This document shows positions 29,863-37,499 of a stretch of DNA of 64,000 nt, one piece after another. Within the stretch, counting starts at the first letter, position 1. Each line of letters opens with the position of its first letter. Below the pieces are notes generated by a model. It was not told the DNA's origin. It made no database searches and saw only the letters and a list, made by a program, of their open reading frames with translations. The position numbers and the translations under genes are program-made. The stretch spans positions 1-64,000 of the forward strand of contig CAIQDX010000102.1 in the NCBI GenBank assembly GCA_903870685.1, given 5' to 3'. The stretch is from an uncultured Chitinophagaceae bacterium. Its GTDB lineage: Bacteria; Bacteroidota; Bacteroidia; Chitinophagales; Chitinophagaceae.

Positions 29863-29921
29863 CATTGAGCTTGCCGAAATGTGCTGAGCGTTTTATAAAT
29901 GACTTCGACAAGCTGCCAATG
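29863..29921. repeat. Imperfect inverted repeat (CATTGAGCTTG / CAAGCTGCCAATG)
   Basis: Left arm CATTGAGCTTGCCGAA (29863-29878) pairs with right arm TTCGACAAGCTGCCAATG (29904-29921), with a 2-nt bulge and one mismatch. The arms resemble the TGAGCTTGTCGAAG short intergenic elements often seen in this phylum. It is in the gap between fbaA and the cystathionine beta-synthase gene. Confidence 0.6.
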
Positions 29922-29970
29922 ACACATTGTTTTACATGTTAAAAATGAATATGTTATTTAGTATTTTTTT

Positions 29971-30050
29971 AACCACAAAGACACAAATAGCACAAAGCAT
30001 TATGGAGAAGTTAAAAGGCACAAAGGAAAATCCTTCGGATTTTTTTAGGA
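29971..30050 (+). repeat. CACAAAG-type repeat without a gene
   Basis: AACCACAAAGACACAAATAG then CACAAAG, a second GGCACAAAGG, and a hairpin AAAATCC-TTC-GGATTTT (30027-30043). It resembles the end of the GxxExxY cassette at 51262-51794, including the TTC-loop hairpin, but no gene is present. The rest of 29724-30199 has the fbaA promoter and AT-rich sequence. Confidence 0.5.
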
Positions 30051-30199
30051 TAAAAGAATGGTGAAGTTGAGTATTGTATCATTTTTAAGGAGCTTGTTTT
30101 ACAACGCAAAAATTAGCACTCAGTCTAACAACATTTAGCCATGCATTAATTGTTAAACGTTTTTTCATTTAGCATTTACAATTCAGCATCTAACATTTA

Positions 30200-31558
30200 T
30201 TATTTCGCCAGACTTTGTATTACGTCGTACTTGGTAACAATATGATACGATCCTGTTTCATCTTTTGCCAATACCGCACCATTTTCTTTGGTAATTAAAC
30301 TTCCCAATCTTTCAACAGGCGTTTCAAAATCAACAACAGGATAAGCATGCTCCAATACCGTTTCAACGGTTGCATTTTTTATTTCGGGATTATTAAATAC
30401 TTTTTGAAATAATCCATTTTCACTAACGGCACCAATGATCTCATTATCTTTTACTACCGGAATTTGTTCAATATCATATTTCTTCATCATGGCAACTGCA
30501 TCAGCAACAGTTTGCGTAGGTTTTATGGTAACTAATTTTTTTCCGGCTCTACCACTAACAATATCCTTGAATGTTTTTACATCCAAGAAACCACGTTCCA
30601 TCATCCATTGATCGTTATATATTTTTCCAACGTAACGACTGCCATGATCGTGAAATACACAAACAACAACATCGCCTTTCTTTAATTTGGTTTTCAATTG
30701 CATCAATCCTTGCAAACAACTGCCTGCACTATACCCGCAAAATAATCCTTCTTCTTTGGCAATACGTCTAGCCATTACTGCACCATCTTTATCTGATACC
30801 TGTTCGAAATAATCTATCACACTCATATCATAATTCTGCGGAACAAAATCTTCTCCAAAACCTTCGCTGATGTATGGATGCACTTCGTTCATATCAATCT
30901 CTCCTGTTCTGAAATATTTTGTCAGTAAACTTCCATGCACATCAATGGCCCATACCTGAATATTGGGATTTTTTTCTTTTAAATATTGAGCAGTACCGGT
31001 AACTGTTCCACCGGTTCCCGCAGTACAAACAAAATGTGTTATGGTACCATCTGTTTGTTTCCATATTTCGGGTCCGGTACTTTCATAATGTGCCAAACGA
31101 TTGGCCAGATTATCGTACTGGTTCATGTGATAACTATTGGGCACTTCCAATGCCAAACGTTTTGCAACGCTGTAATAACTCATCGGATCTTCGGGTAAAA
31201 CATTCGTGGGACAAACAATTACCTCTGCACCAACAGCTTTTAAAATATCGGCTTTTTCTTTGCTTTGTTTATCGGTAGTAACAAAAATACATTTGTACCC
31301 TTTTACGCATGCAGCCAATGCCAAACCCATACCGGTATTGCCGCTGGTACATTCTATGATAGTGCCACCGGGTTTTAATTTGCCTTCTTTTTCGGCCACT
31401 TCCACCATCTTTAATGCCATGCGGTCTTTAATAGAATTGCCCGGATTAAAATAATCAACCTTTGCTAAAACAGTGCAGGGCAAGTCTTTGGTTATCTTAT
31501 TTAATTTAATTAAAGGCGTGTTACCAATTGTTTCTAAAATGTTATTCTTAATATCCAT
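30200..31558 (-). CDS. Cystathionine beta-synthase (with C-terminal CBS pair)
   Basis: A 452-residue PLP enzyme. K44 in NPGNSIKDRMA is the PLP lysine; SGNTGMG and GTGGTVTG bind the phosphate. The C-terminal region (about 335-452) holds two CBS domains (MKKYDIEQIPVVKDNEIIGAVSE by position about 363-385, and the final repeat). The combination, together with the NQYDN and EGFGEDF blocks, fits cystathionine beta-synthase rather than plain cysteine synthase; it would join serine and homocysteine in transsulfuration, though sulfide use is possible. The ATG at 31558 has an upstream promoter; the longer frame to 31603 crosses it. Confidence 0.88.
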   Translation of the reverse strand: MDIKNNILETIGNTPLIKLNKITKDLPCTVLAKVDYFNPGNSIKDRMALKMVEVAEKEGKLKPGGTIIECTSGNTGMGLALAACVKGYKCIFVTTDKQSKEKADILKAVGAEVIVCPTNVLPEDPMSYYSVAKRLALEVPNSYHMNQYDNLANRLAHYESTGPEIWKQTDGTITHFVCTAGTGGTVTGTAQYLKEKNPNIQVWAIDVHGSLLTKYFRTGEIDMNEVHPYISEGFGEDFVPQNYDMSVIDYFEQVSDKDGAVMARRIAKEEGLFCGYSAGSCLQGLMQLKTKLKKGDVVVCVFHDHGSRYVGKIYNDQWMMERGFLDVKTFKDIVSGRAGKKLVTIKPTQTVADAVAMMKKYDIEQIPVVKDNEIIGAVSENGLFQKVFNNPEIKNATVETVLEHAYPVVDFETPVERLGSLITKENGAVLAKDETGSYHIVTKYDVIQSLAK

Positions 31559-31574
31559 GCTATGGTGTTTGCTG

Positions 31575-31603
31575 CAAATGTAATCTTTTGCAAAAACTAA
31601 CAA
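31575..31603 (-). promoter_or_regulatory. Promoter of cystathionine beta-synthase gene
   Basis: On the minus strand TTG (31601-31603) is followed after 18 nt by TACATTTG (31575-31582), a full Bacteroidota -33/-7 match, 17 nt before the ATG. Confidence 0.6.
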
Positions 31604-31726
31604 TGGTTAGCAATAAAATAATGTAAAAACCTCCTAGGTTTGGGCTGCTAATCATTCGAGACTAATTCGCTCATCCTTCGTTCGGTTGCAAATCTATCCT
31701 TAGTAATTTTTGAATCGGGTGTTACG

Positions 31727-31770
31727 CTTGCTCTATCCTTGCTGTATCCTTGCTGTATCTCTGCTGCATC
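31727..31770. repeat. Four tandem 11-bp units
   Basis: Units CTTGCTCTATC, CTTGCTGTATC, CTTGCTGTATC and TCTGCTGCATC follow each other exactly. They lie in a 500-nt gap without an intact gene. Confidence 0.7.
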
Positions 31771-31820
31771 CTTCGTTGAACCTGTTGTTTAAGATTAGCC
31801 GTATAAGAAAGATTTTTTTC

Positions 31821-31997
31821 TTACTGCAAAAGAAGATATTCCTTGAGTTCAAAATGATATACAGTTTGTTTACCCATTAGTTTTTGGCGGTATGCGTTTT
31901 TTAATTTCTCGTCCTTTAAAATGCTTTGTGTATAAGCAAGATAGAACTTTGGGAGCCGAAAGATGTTGAGTAAGATAAAATAATTGGTTGCTGTTTC
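31821..31997 (-). pseudogene. Possible C-terminal gene remnant
   Basis: On the minus strand a frame reads TNYFILLNIFRLPKFYLAY, then KDEKLKNAYRQKLMGKQTVY, then HFELKEYLLLQ and a stop at 31821. It has normal-looking protein composition for about 55 codons but no start codon, and an in-frame TAA lies just upstream. It may be the tail of a decayed gene; I do not recognise the family. Chance cannot be excluded. Confidence 0.3.
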
Positions 31998-32103
31998 TTC
32001 TTAAAAAAGAAGACTGCCCCGATTCAGTGTTTACATATAACGATGTTGTAAATAAAAGTTACCTTGAAAGTATCTCTGCATTTATCATCATTAAAATAAT
32101 AAA

Positions 32104-33447
32104 GTGAAAAAGATTGTTGCCACCTCAGCAAATTTGCTTTTTTTTATTCTACCATTTTTAAGTACAAATTTAAAGGCGCAAAACAAAATAGATCCAGACA
32201 GCATCAAGAATAAAATGCAATGGTTTGCTGATGCGAAGCTTGGAATATTTATTCATTATGGTATTTATGCAGTAAATGGAATTGGTGAAAGTTGGAGTTT
32301 TCATAATAAAGAAATCAGTTGGGCTGATTATATGAAACAGATGAATGGGTTTACTGCCAAAAATTATCATCCGCAAGAATGGGCTGATCTGATAAAAGAA
32401 AGTGGGGCACGCTATGCGGTCATCACCACCAAACATCATGATGGTGTTGCTTTATGGGATACAGAAGAAAAAACTTTAAATGTTGTACAAAATACTCCCG
32501 CAAAAAAAGATATCCTCTCTCCTTTCTTTGCAGCGCTGAGAAAAAATAATATTAAAACAGGTGCCTATTTTTCATTGATCGATTGGAGTCATCCTGATTA
32601 TCCGGGATTTTTAAAAGACAGTAACAGATATAAGATTTCATCCGATACTGTTAGATGGAATCATTTTAAAAGATTTCTATTCCATCAATTAACAGAATTA
32701 TCAAATAATTATAATCCCGATCTGTGGTGGTTTGATGGTGATTGGGAACATTCAGCTGCAGAATGGCAAAGCAGTGATATAAGAAATTTGTTATTGAATA
32801 AAAATAAAACCGCCATTATCAATGGACGATTACAAGGTTATGGTGATTATGATACACCAGAACAAAATTTTCCAATAGCGCGTCCTGATTTTAAATGGTG
32901 GGAATTATGCATAACGACAAATGATAATTGGGGTTTTCAGCCAAAAGATCAGCATTGGAAAACTGCTTATGAAGTGATCACAATATTTGCTGATGTAATT
33001 TCTAATGGTGGCAATTTATTGTTAGATATTGGTCCAAAGGAAGATGGAACTATTCCACCACAAGAAATAAATGTTTTGAAAGAATTAGGCAAATGGAATA
33101 AAAAACATGAAGAAGCAATCTTTGGAACATTAGGCGGAATTGAACAAGGACATTTTTATGGACCAACAACTTTATCAAAAGATTCTTCAACATTGTATTT
33201 ATTTATTCCGGCAAGAACAAGCGGACAAATCATGTTAAAAGGATTAGATAATAAAATTCTAAGCATCGAAGTTGTCGGTAGTGGAGCAAAATTGCAACAT
33301 AAAATTGTAGGCAAAATTTCATGGAGTAAAATTCCGGGTCTGGTGTACATTGATGTTCCATCCAATGTACTCGACAGTTATATTACTGTCTTAAAAATAA
33401 AACTGGATAAACCAATTCATTTATATAAAGGTAAAGGTGGATTATAA
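32104..33447 (+). CDS. GH29 alpha-L-fucosidase, secreted
   Basis: A 447-residue enzyme with a GTG start, then a signal peptide (KKIVATSANLLFFILPFLST, ending LKAQ). The GH29 barrel shows KLGIFIHYG (45-53), TTKHHDG (108-114) and WWFDGDW, where D211 is the likely nucleophile, and ends with a short beta domain. It removes alpha-linked fucose from glycans in the periplasm or outside. No SusCD or sulfatase genes are adjacent, so it is not in an evident PUL. Confidence 0.9.
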   Translation: MKKIVATSANLLFFILPFLSTNLKAQNKIDPDSIKNKMQWFADAKLGIFIHYGIYAVNGIGESWSFHNKEISWADYMKQMNGFTAKNYHPQEWADLIKESGARYAVITTKHHDGVALWDTEEKTLNVVQNTPAKKDILSPFFAALRKNNIKTGAYFSLIDWSHPDYPGFLKDSNRYKISSDTVRWNHFKRFLFHQLTELSNNYNPDLWWFDGDWEHSAAEWQSSDIRNLLLNKNKTAIINGRLQGYGDYDTPEQNFPIARPDFKWWELCITTNDNWGFQPKDQHWKTAYEVITIFADVISNGGNLLLDIGPKEDGTIPPQEINVLKELGKWNKKHEEAIFGTLGGIEQGHFYGPTTLSKDSSTLYLFIPARTSGQIMLKGLDNKILSIEVVGSGAKLQHKIVGKISWSKIPGLVYIDVPSNVLDSYITVLKIKLDKPIHLYKGKGGL

Positions 33448-33887
33448 ATTATTGACTGAAGATTAGATATAAATTCATAGAATAACTGAATCAATTAAAA
33501 TTTGTACAGAATTATAAAATCACACATGACTGAATACTCACTCTTTATAAAAATAGAAATTTTATTTATTGCTGATTGATACCATTAAATGTTTTCTAAA
33601 ACCGAAGGTTTTATTAAGAATATTAAAAATATATTTACTTATCCTTGGTTATTTTAATTTTTTGTATTATCATTATTTATAAAACTAAAATTAACTGTTA
33701 GTCTATTATTCTTTCTGAGCTTTATACACCCATTGTAAGTCAAGAAATATTAATAAATTCCTTTCGTTTTTGTTTTGCAATTTTCTTTTAGCATTTTAAA
33801 GTCTTCATTTATCCTCTAAAAAACATTCATTGAATGAAAGCTTCGATGAAACTGTACTTATTTTTTTACATATAAAACCTAACAATC
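33448..33887. other. AT-rich intergenic stretch
   Basis: Very AT-rich, with no frame that looks coding. A weak hairpin AAAACC-GAA-GGTTTT lies at 33598-33612, possibly the end of the fucosidase transcript. I see no promoter with a perfect TAnnTTTG box. Confidence 0.5.
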
Positions 33888-34652
33888 ATGAAAAAAATGA
33901 TCATTGCTTTACTGGCTGTAAGTCTTATTGCCTGTAACAGTACCCAAACTCGTAAGAACACAGACATTATTCAGCAAAATTTAAAAGGGAAAGTGCAGAC
34001 CCTTGAGGAAAGAACAACAAACTTCGACAGCACAGGAAAGGCAAAGTCTGATTCGGCAATAAACATTTCCGATTTTAATGCAGAGGGTTATATTACAACT
34101 TACACATCAAAAGATTCTTCAGGAAAAATAACTGTAAACCAAACTATAGCACATAATGCAGACGGAACAACGAGCGAAGTAAAAAATACAAAAGATGGTA
34201 AACAAACTTTTCGCGTTACAATAGACGTAGATAAGAACGGAAATTATACGGGCGCTAAAACATATGACTCAACAAATAAACAAGACAGTTATTACACAGA
34301 CTTTAAAACAAATGAATATGGTATTACCTATGCAGGCAAACAGCATTTCATGAACGGTAAGTTAAAAAACACTTTCGATATGAAATATGAGGGACCTAAT
34401 TTTGTTGGAGGTACCGCTACTGATAGTACAGGTAAGATTTCTTATCAGGGTACAGTAAAACTGAATGAGAAAGGCGATGCTATAGAAGAACATTATACTA
34501 CTCATGAAAAGGATAGTACTATAACTAAAAACCTTACTTATAAGTATGATAGTTACGACGACAAAGGCAACTGGACACAGCGTACAACCTCTGATGATAA
34601 AGGTAAACAAATCACTATCGTAAAAAGAATATTCGCTTATTATAAAGATTAG
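33888..34652 (+). CDS. Hypothetical lipoprotein with YD-like repeats
   Basis: A 254-residue protein with a clear lipobox (LLAVSLIAC, Cys16). The mature region is made of beta-hairpin-like units with D-x-x-G turns (FNAEGYITTY, HNADGTTSEV, VDKNGNYTG, LNEKGDAIEEHY, YDDKGNWTQR), reminiscent of YD/RHS-type or YwqK-type short repeats. It is probably on the outer membrane. No toxin or transport link is visible, and it is followed by a strong terminator. Function unknown. Confidence 0.7.
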   Translation: MKKMIIALLAVSLIACNSTQTRKNTDIIQQNLKGKVQTLEERTTNFDSTGKAKSDSAINISDFNAEGYITTYTSKDSSGKITVNQTIAHNADGTTSEVKNTKDGKQTFRVTIDVDKNGNYTGAKTYDSTNKQDSYYTDFKTNEYGITYAGKQHFMNGKLKNTFDMKYEGPNFVGGTATDSTGKISYQGTVKLNEKGDAIEEHYTTHEKDSTITKNLTYKYDSYDDKGNWTQRTTSDDKGKQITIVKRIFAYYKD

Positions 34653-34668
34653 TAAGAATAGTTTATTT

Positions 34669-34727
34669 AAAAAATGGTACAAGTTGTTCAACATAATTAT
34701 GTTCGCAATTACTTGTACCATTTTTTT
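34669..34727 (+). terminator. Long terminator hairpin after lipoprotein gene
   Basis: A 15-bp outer stem AAAAAATGGTACAAG with CTTGTACCATTTTTT encloses an inner palindrome AACATAATTATGTT; a T run ends it. It starts 17 nt after the stop codon. Confidence 0.85.
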
Positions 34728-35091
34728 CCTTCACGCTATCCATAGACTTCTTCTATGGTCTATGAATTTTTAATTATAAAGCAACCATGTCTGATTTTCA
34801 TTATTTATTTAAAGAGTATTTCGCTTAATCTATGATAGCGTCGTATATTGAGGCTTGCTGCATACAGTACAGAGCATTTAAAGAATTGTACAAAAGGAAT
34901 GGAATTTGAAATAGTTGATTCAGTCTTACAAATGTTAAATTAGGAGCTTATATTTTTTGTGTTATCGAATGTTTATAGGAATTCTTAAAAAGATTTTTGT
35001 TGAAGTTGAAATCTAACAAAATAAAAAATCGTTGTGGCAGTCAACTATATTGTTAATTTTAGAAACAAAACACGAAATACTTCCTTAATAA
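34728..35091. other. AT-rich intergenic stretch
   Basis: No coding frame. A small hairpin CCATAGA-CTTCT-TCTATGG lies at 34740-34758. Nothing else recognisable before the DUF1080 gene. Confidence 0.5.
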
Positions 35092-35097
35092 ATGCAT

Positions 35098-35733
35098 ATG
35101 AAAAAACAATTTTACATTTTACTATTGTCATTTTGCTTTCTATCTTTCACCACTGCTGATCTAAACAGACATGGATGGATATCCTTGTTTGATGGTTATT
35201 CATTAGACGGCTGGAAAGTGGGCGAAAATGCAGCTACTTTTTCTGTTGATAGCGGGATGATCATCGTACACGGTAAAACAGCACATTTATTTTATACAGG
35301 TAATGTATTAGATCATCAATTTAAGAATTTTGAATTCAAGGCTGATGTGATGACAAGACCCGGTGCCAATTCAGGCATTTATTTTCATACAGAGTTTCAG
35401 CAGGGCAGCTGGCCTGATAAAGGATTTGAAGTGCAAGTGAACAATTCGCATTCCGATTGGAAAAGAACAGGCAGTCTATACAATATTGTTGATACCAGAG
35501 AAACCTATGTGAAGGATAACGAATGGTTCACAGAATATATTAAGGTAAATGGCAAAAGGGTCATCATTAAATTGAATGATATTGTGGTAGTTGATTATAC
35601 AGAGCCAGAACACCCCAAAAGGTCTGCAGATGAAACAAACCGTGTTATTTCCAGTGGAACATTTGCTTTGCAGGGTCATGACCCCAAGAGCATTGTCTAT
35701 TTTAAAAATATCATGGTAAAGCCGTTGGAGTAG
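35098..35733 (+). CDS. DUF1080 (3-keto-disaccharide hydrolase-like) secreted protein
   Basis: A 211-residue jelly-roll protein with a signal peptide (MKKQFYILLLSFCFLSFTTA). The DUF1080 signs are GWISLFDGYSLDGWKVG, the ADVMTRPGANSGIYFHTEF block (about 80-98), GFEVQVNN and ALQGHDPKSIVYFKNI. Family members hydrolyse 3-keto-glycosides or bind glycans and often partner with Gfo/Idh oxidoreductases; none is adjacent here. An ATG two codons earlier (35092) is also possible. It is convergent with murB. Confidence 0.85.
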   Translation: MKKQFYILLLSFCFLSFTTADLNRHGWISLFDGYSLDGWKVGENAATFSVDSGMIIVHGKTAHLFYTGNVLDHQFKNFEFKADVMTRPGANSGIYFHTEFQQGSWPDKGFEVQVNNSHSDWKRTGSLYNIVDTRETYVKDNEWFTEYIKVNGKRVIIKLNDIVVVDYTEPEHPKRSADETNRVISSGTFALQGHDPKSIVYFKNIMVKPLE

Positions 35734-35778
35734 AGAATCAAGTAACGAAGATCAACAAATGCAGAAAATTATTTTGCA

Positions 35779-36798
35779 TCAAACAATATTCACTTCTCTT
35801 TCCAATTCAATGCTAAACTTATTTTTAACTGAGATAATTATTTCTTCACTCAAATCATAAATTTCTTTTCCCGTAGCATTACCATAGTTCACTAAAACCA
35901 AAGCTTGCAAAGGGTTACAGCCTGCATCGTTTTTACGATAACCTTTCCATCCGCATTGTTCAATTAACCAAGCAGCGGCAATTTTATAATTCATATCATC
36001 TATCTGATACGCCGAGATATTTTTATTTTGTTCCCATATCACATGCCAGCGAAATTTAGAAACAACAGGATTCTTAAAAAAACTTCCTGCATTACCTACA
36101 ACTTTTGGATCAGGTAATTTGCTGCTTCTAATATTAATAATTGCCTGCGAAATATTTTTTATTGAGAGGTCTTTTGCGTGCATTTTTTCAAGCTCTTCAT
36201 TTATCGCACCATAAGAAGTATTTAATTGCGACAGCTTTCTTAATTTATAAGTAACATTCAACACCACAAATTGGCCTTTGTATTTATTTTTGAAAACAGA
36301 TTCGCGGTAACCAAATGCACATTCATCCAAAGAAAATGTTTGAATTGTTTTATCGTTGATGTGATAGGCTTCCACACTTTCTAACACATCTTTGATCTCC
36401 ACACCATAAGCACCAATATTTTGAATGGGGCTTGCTCCCACACTTCCCGGAATCAGGCTTAGATTTTCAACGCCTGCATAATTATGATCGATGCAATGCA
36501 AAACAAATTCGTGCCAAACCTCACCGGCAGCAGCTTTCACATAATAGAACTTATCATCTTCTTTCATTATTTCAATTCCTTTCAATTCATTCTTTAAAAC
36601 AAGACCATCAAAATCTTTGGTGAATAAGATATTACTTCCACCACCTAGGATTAGTCGGGAGTCGGGAGTCGGGAGTCGGGAGTTAGAAAGCAATTCGATT
36701 AATTCATCAACCGTTGCAAAAGATGAAAAATATTTTGCCTTAGCATCAATGTTGAAAGTGTTGTAAGGTTTTAATGAGATATTTTCCTGAATTTGCAT
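35779..36798 (-). CDS. murB: UDP-N-acetylenolpyruvoylglucosamine reductase MurB
   Basis: A 339-residue FAD-dependent enzyme that makes UDP-MurNAc for peptidoglycan. The FAD loop ILGGGSNILFT and the catalytic NAGSFFKNP Ser are present, as are GSVGASPIQNIGAYG and FGYRESVFKNKY. It starts at MQIQENISLKPYNTF; the longer frame to 36882 would overlap the divergent gene. Four copies of a 7-bp repeat lie inside the gene (36653-36680), encoding SRLPTPDSRL just before the FAD loop. It is the type I form (E. coli-like size). Confidence 0.92.
   Translation of the reverse strand: MQIQENISLKPYNTFNIDAKAKYFSSFATVDELIELLSNSRLPTPDSRLILGGGSNILFTKDFDGLVLKNELKGIEIMKEDDKFYYVKAAAGEVWHEFVLHCIDHNYAGVENLSLIPGSVGASPIQNIGAYGVEIKDVLESVEAYHINDKTIQTFSLDECAFGYRESVFKNKYKGQFVVLNVTYKLRKLSQLNTSYGAINEELEKMHAKDLSIKNISQAIINIRSSKLPDPKVVGNAGSFFKNPVVSKFRWHVIWEQNKNISAYQIDDMNYKIAAAWLIEQCGWKGYRKNDAGCNPLQALVLVNYGNATGKEIYDLSEEIIISVKNKFSIELEREVNIV
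36653..36680. repeat. Heptanucleotide tandem repeat inside murB
   Basis: Four exact copies of AGTCGGG on the plus strand, with a fifth partial copy. The unit is not a multiple of three, so a change of one unit would shift the murB frame, while three units would not. Confidence 0.9.
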
Positions 36799-36816
36799 GA
36801 AGCAAAATAAAGAAAT

Positions 36817-37488
36817 ATGCAGCAACAAACAGCAGTTGTAATTGGCGCAACCGGAATGATCGGCAATTTGGTCACACAACAATTATTAAACGATGATGCA
36901 TTTAATAAGGTTAGGATATTGGTACGCAAACCGGTTTTGCTTCAGCACCCTAAACTGGAAACTGTTTTGGTGAATTTTGCTGATATGAATGATTATAAAA
37001 ATAAATTAGGCAATGGTGATTATATTTTTAGTTGCATAGGTACAACACAGAAAAATGTAAAAGGAGATAATCAATTGTACCGTACCATTGATTATGATAT
37101 TCCTTTTCATGCTGCTACATTAGGTAAAGAAGCAGGGTTTCAAAGTTTTTCAATGGTGTCATCAGTGGGTGCAAATAAAGCAAGTCCCAATTTTTATTTA
37201 CGATTGAAAGGCGAATTGGAAGAAGCTGTTGCTGCTGTTGGTTTTAACGGCTTACACATTTTCAGGCCTTCTATGTTATTGGGAAATAGAAATGAATATC
37301 GTTTTGGCGAGAATGTTTTGCAGGGAACCTTAAAAACTTTTTCTTCATTGCTTTTTGGATCTTTTAATAAGTATAAAGCAATTGAAGGGTCAACCGTGGC
37401 AACTGCCATGGTAAATGCTGCCAAGCAAAATGCAGAAGGGAAATTTTTTTATGAGTATGATGCAATAGAGTTACTTGCAAAATCTTAA
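36817..37488 (+). CDS. NAD(P)-binding oxidoreductase, atypical SDR
   Basis: A 223-residue Rossmann protein starting AVVIGATGMIGNLV (G-x-x-G-x-x-G, about 6-19). SSVGANKASPNFYLRLKGELE (about 110-130) carries the Y/K region, and IFRPSMLLG is typical of the TIP30/HTATIP2-like and YbjT-like atypical SDRs. Such proteins bind NADPH; catalytic activity is uncertain. It is divergent from murB with only 18 nt between the starts, so promoters must overlap the coding starts. Confidence 0.8.
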   Translation: MQQQTAVVIGATGMIGNLVTQQLLNDDAFNKVRILVRKPVLLQHPKLETVLVNFADMNDYKNKLGNGDYIFSCIGTTQKNVKGDNQLYRTIDYDIPFHAATLGKEAGFQSFSMVSSVGANKASPNFYLRLKGELEEAVAAVGFNGLHIFRPSMLLGNRNEYRFGENVLQGTLKTFSSLLFGSFNKYKAIEGSTVATAMVNAAKQNAEGKFFYEYDAIELLAKS

Positions 37489-37499
37489 ACCAATAGAAA

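Noticed and set aside
31727-31770. Possible CRISPR array
   Set aside because: Units are 11 bp and contiguous with no spacers.
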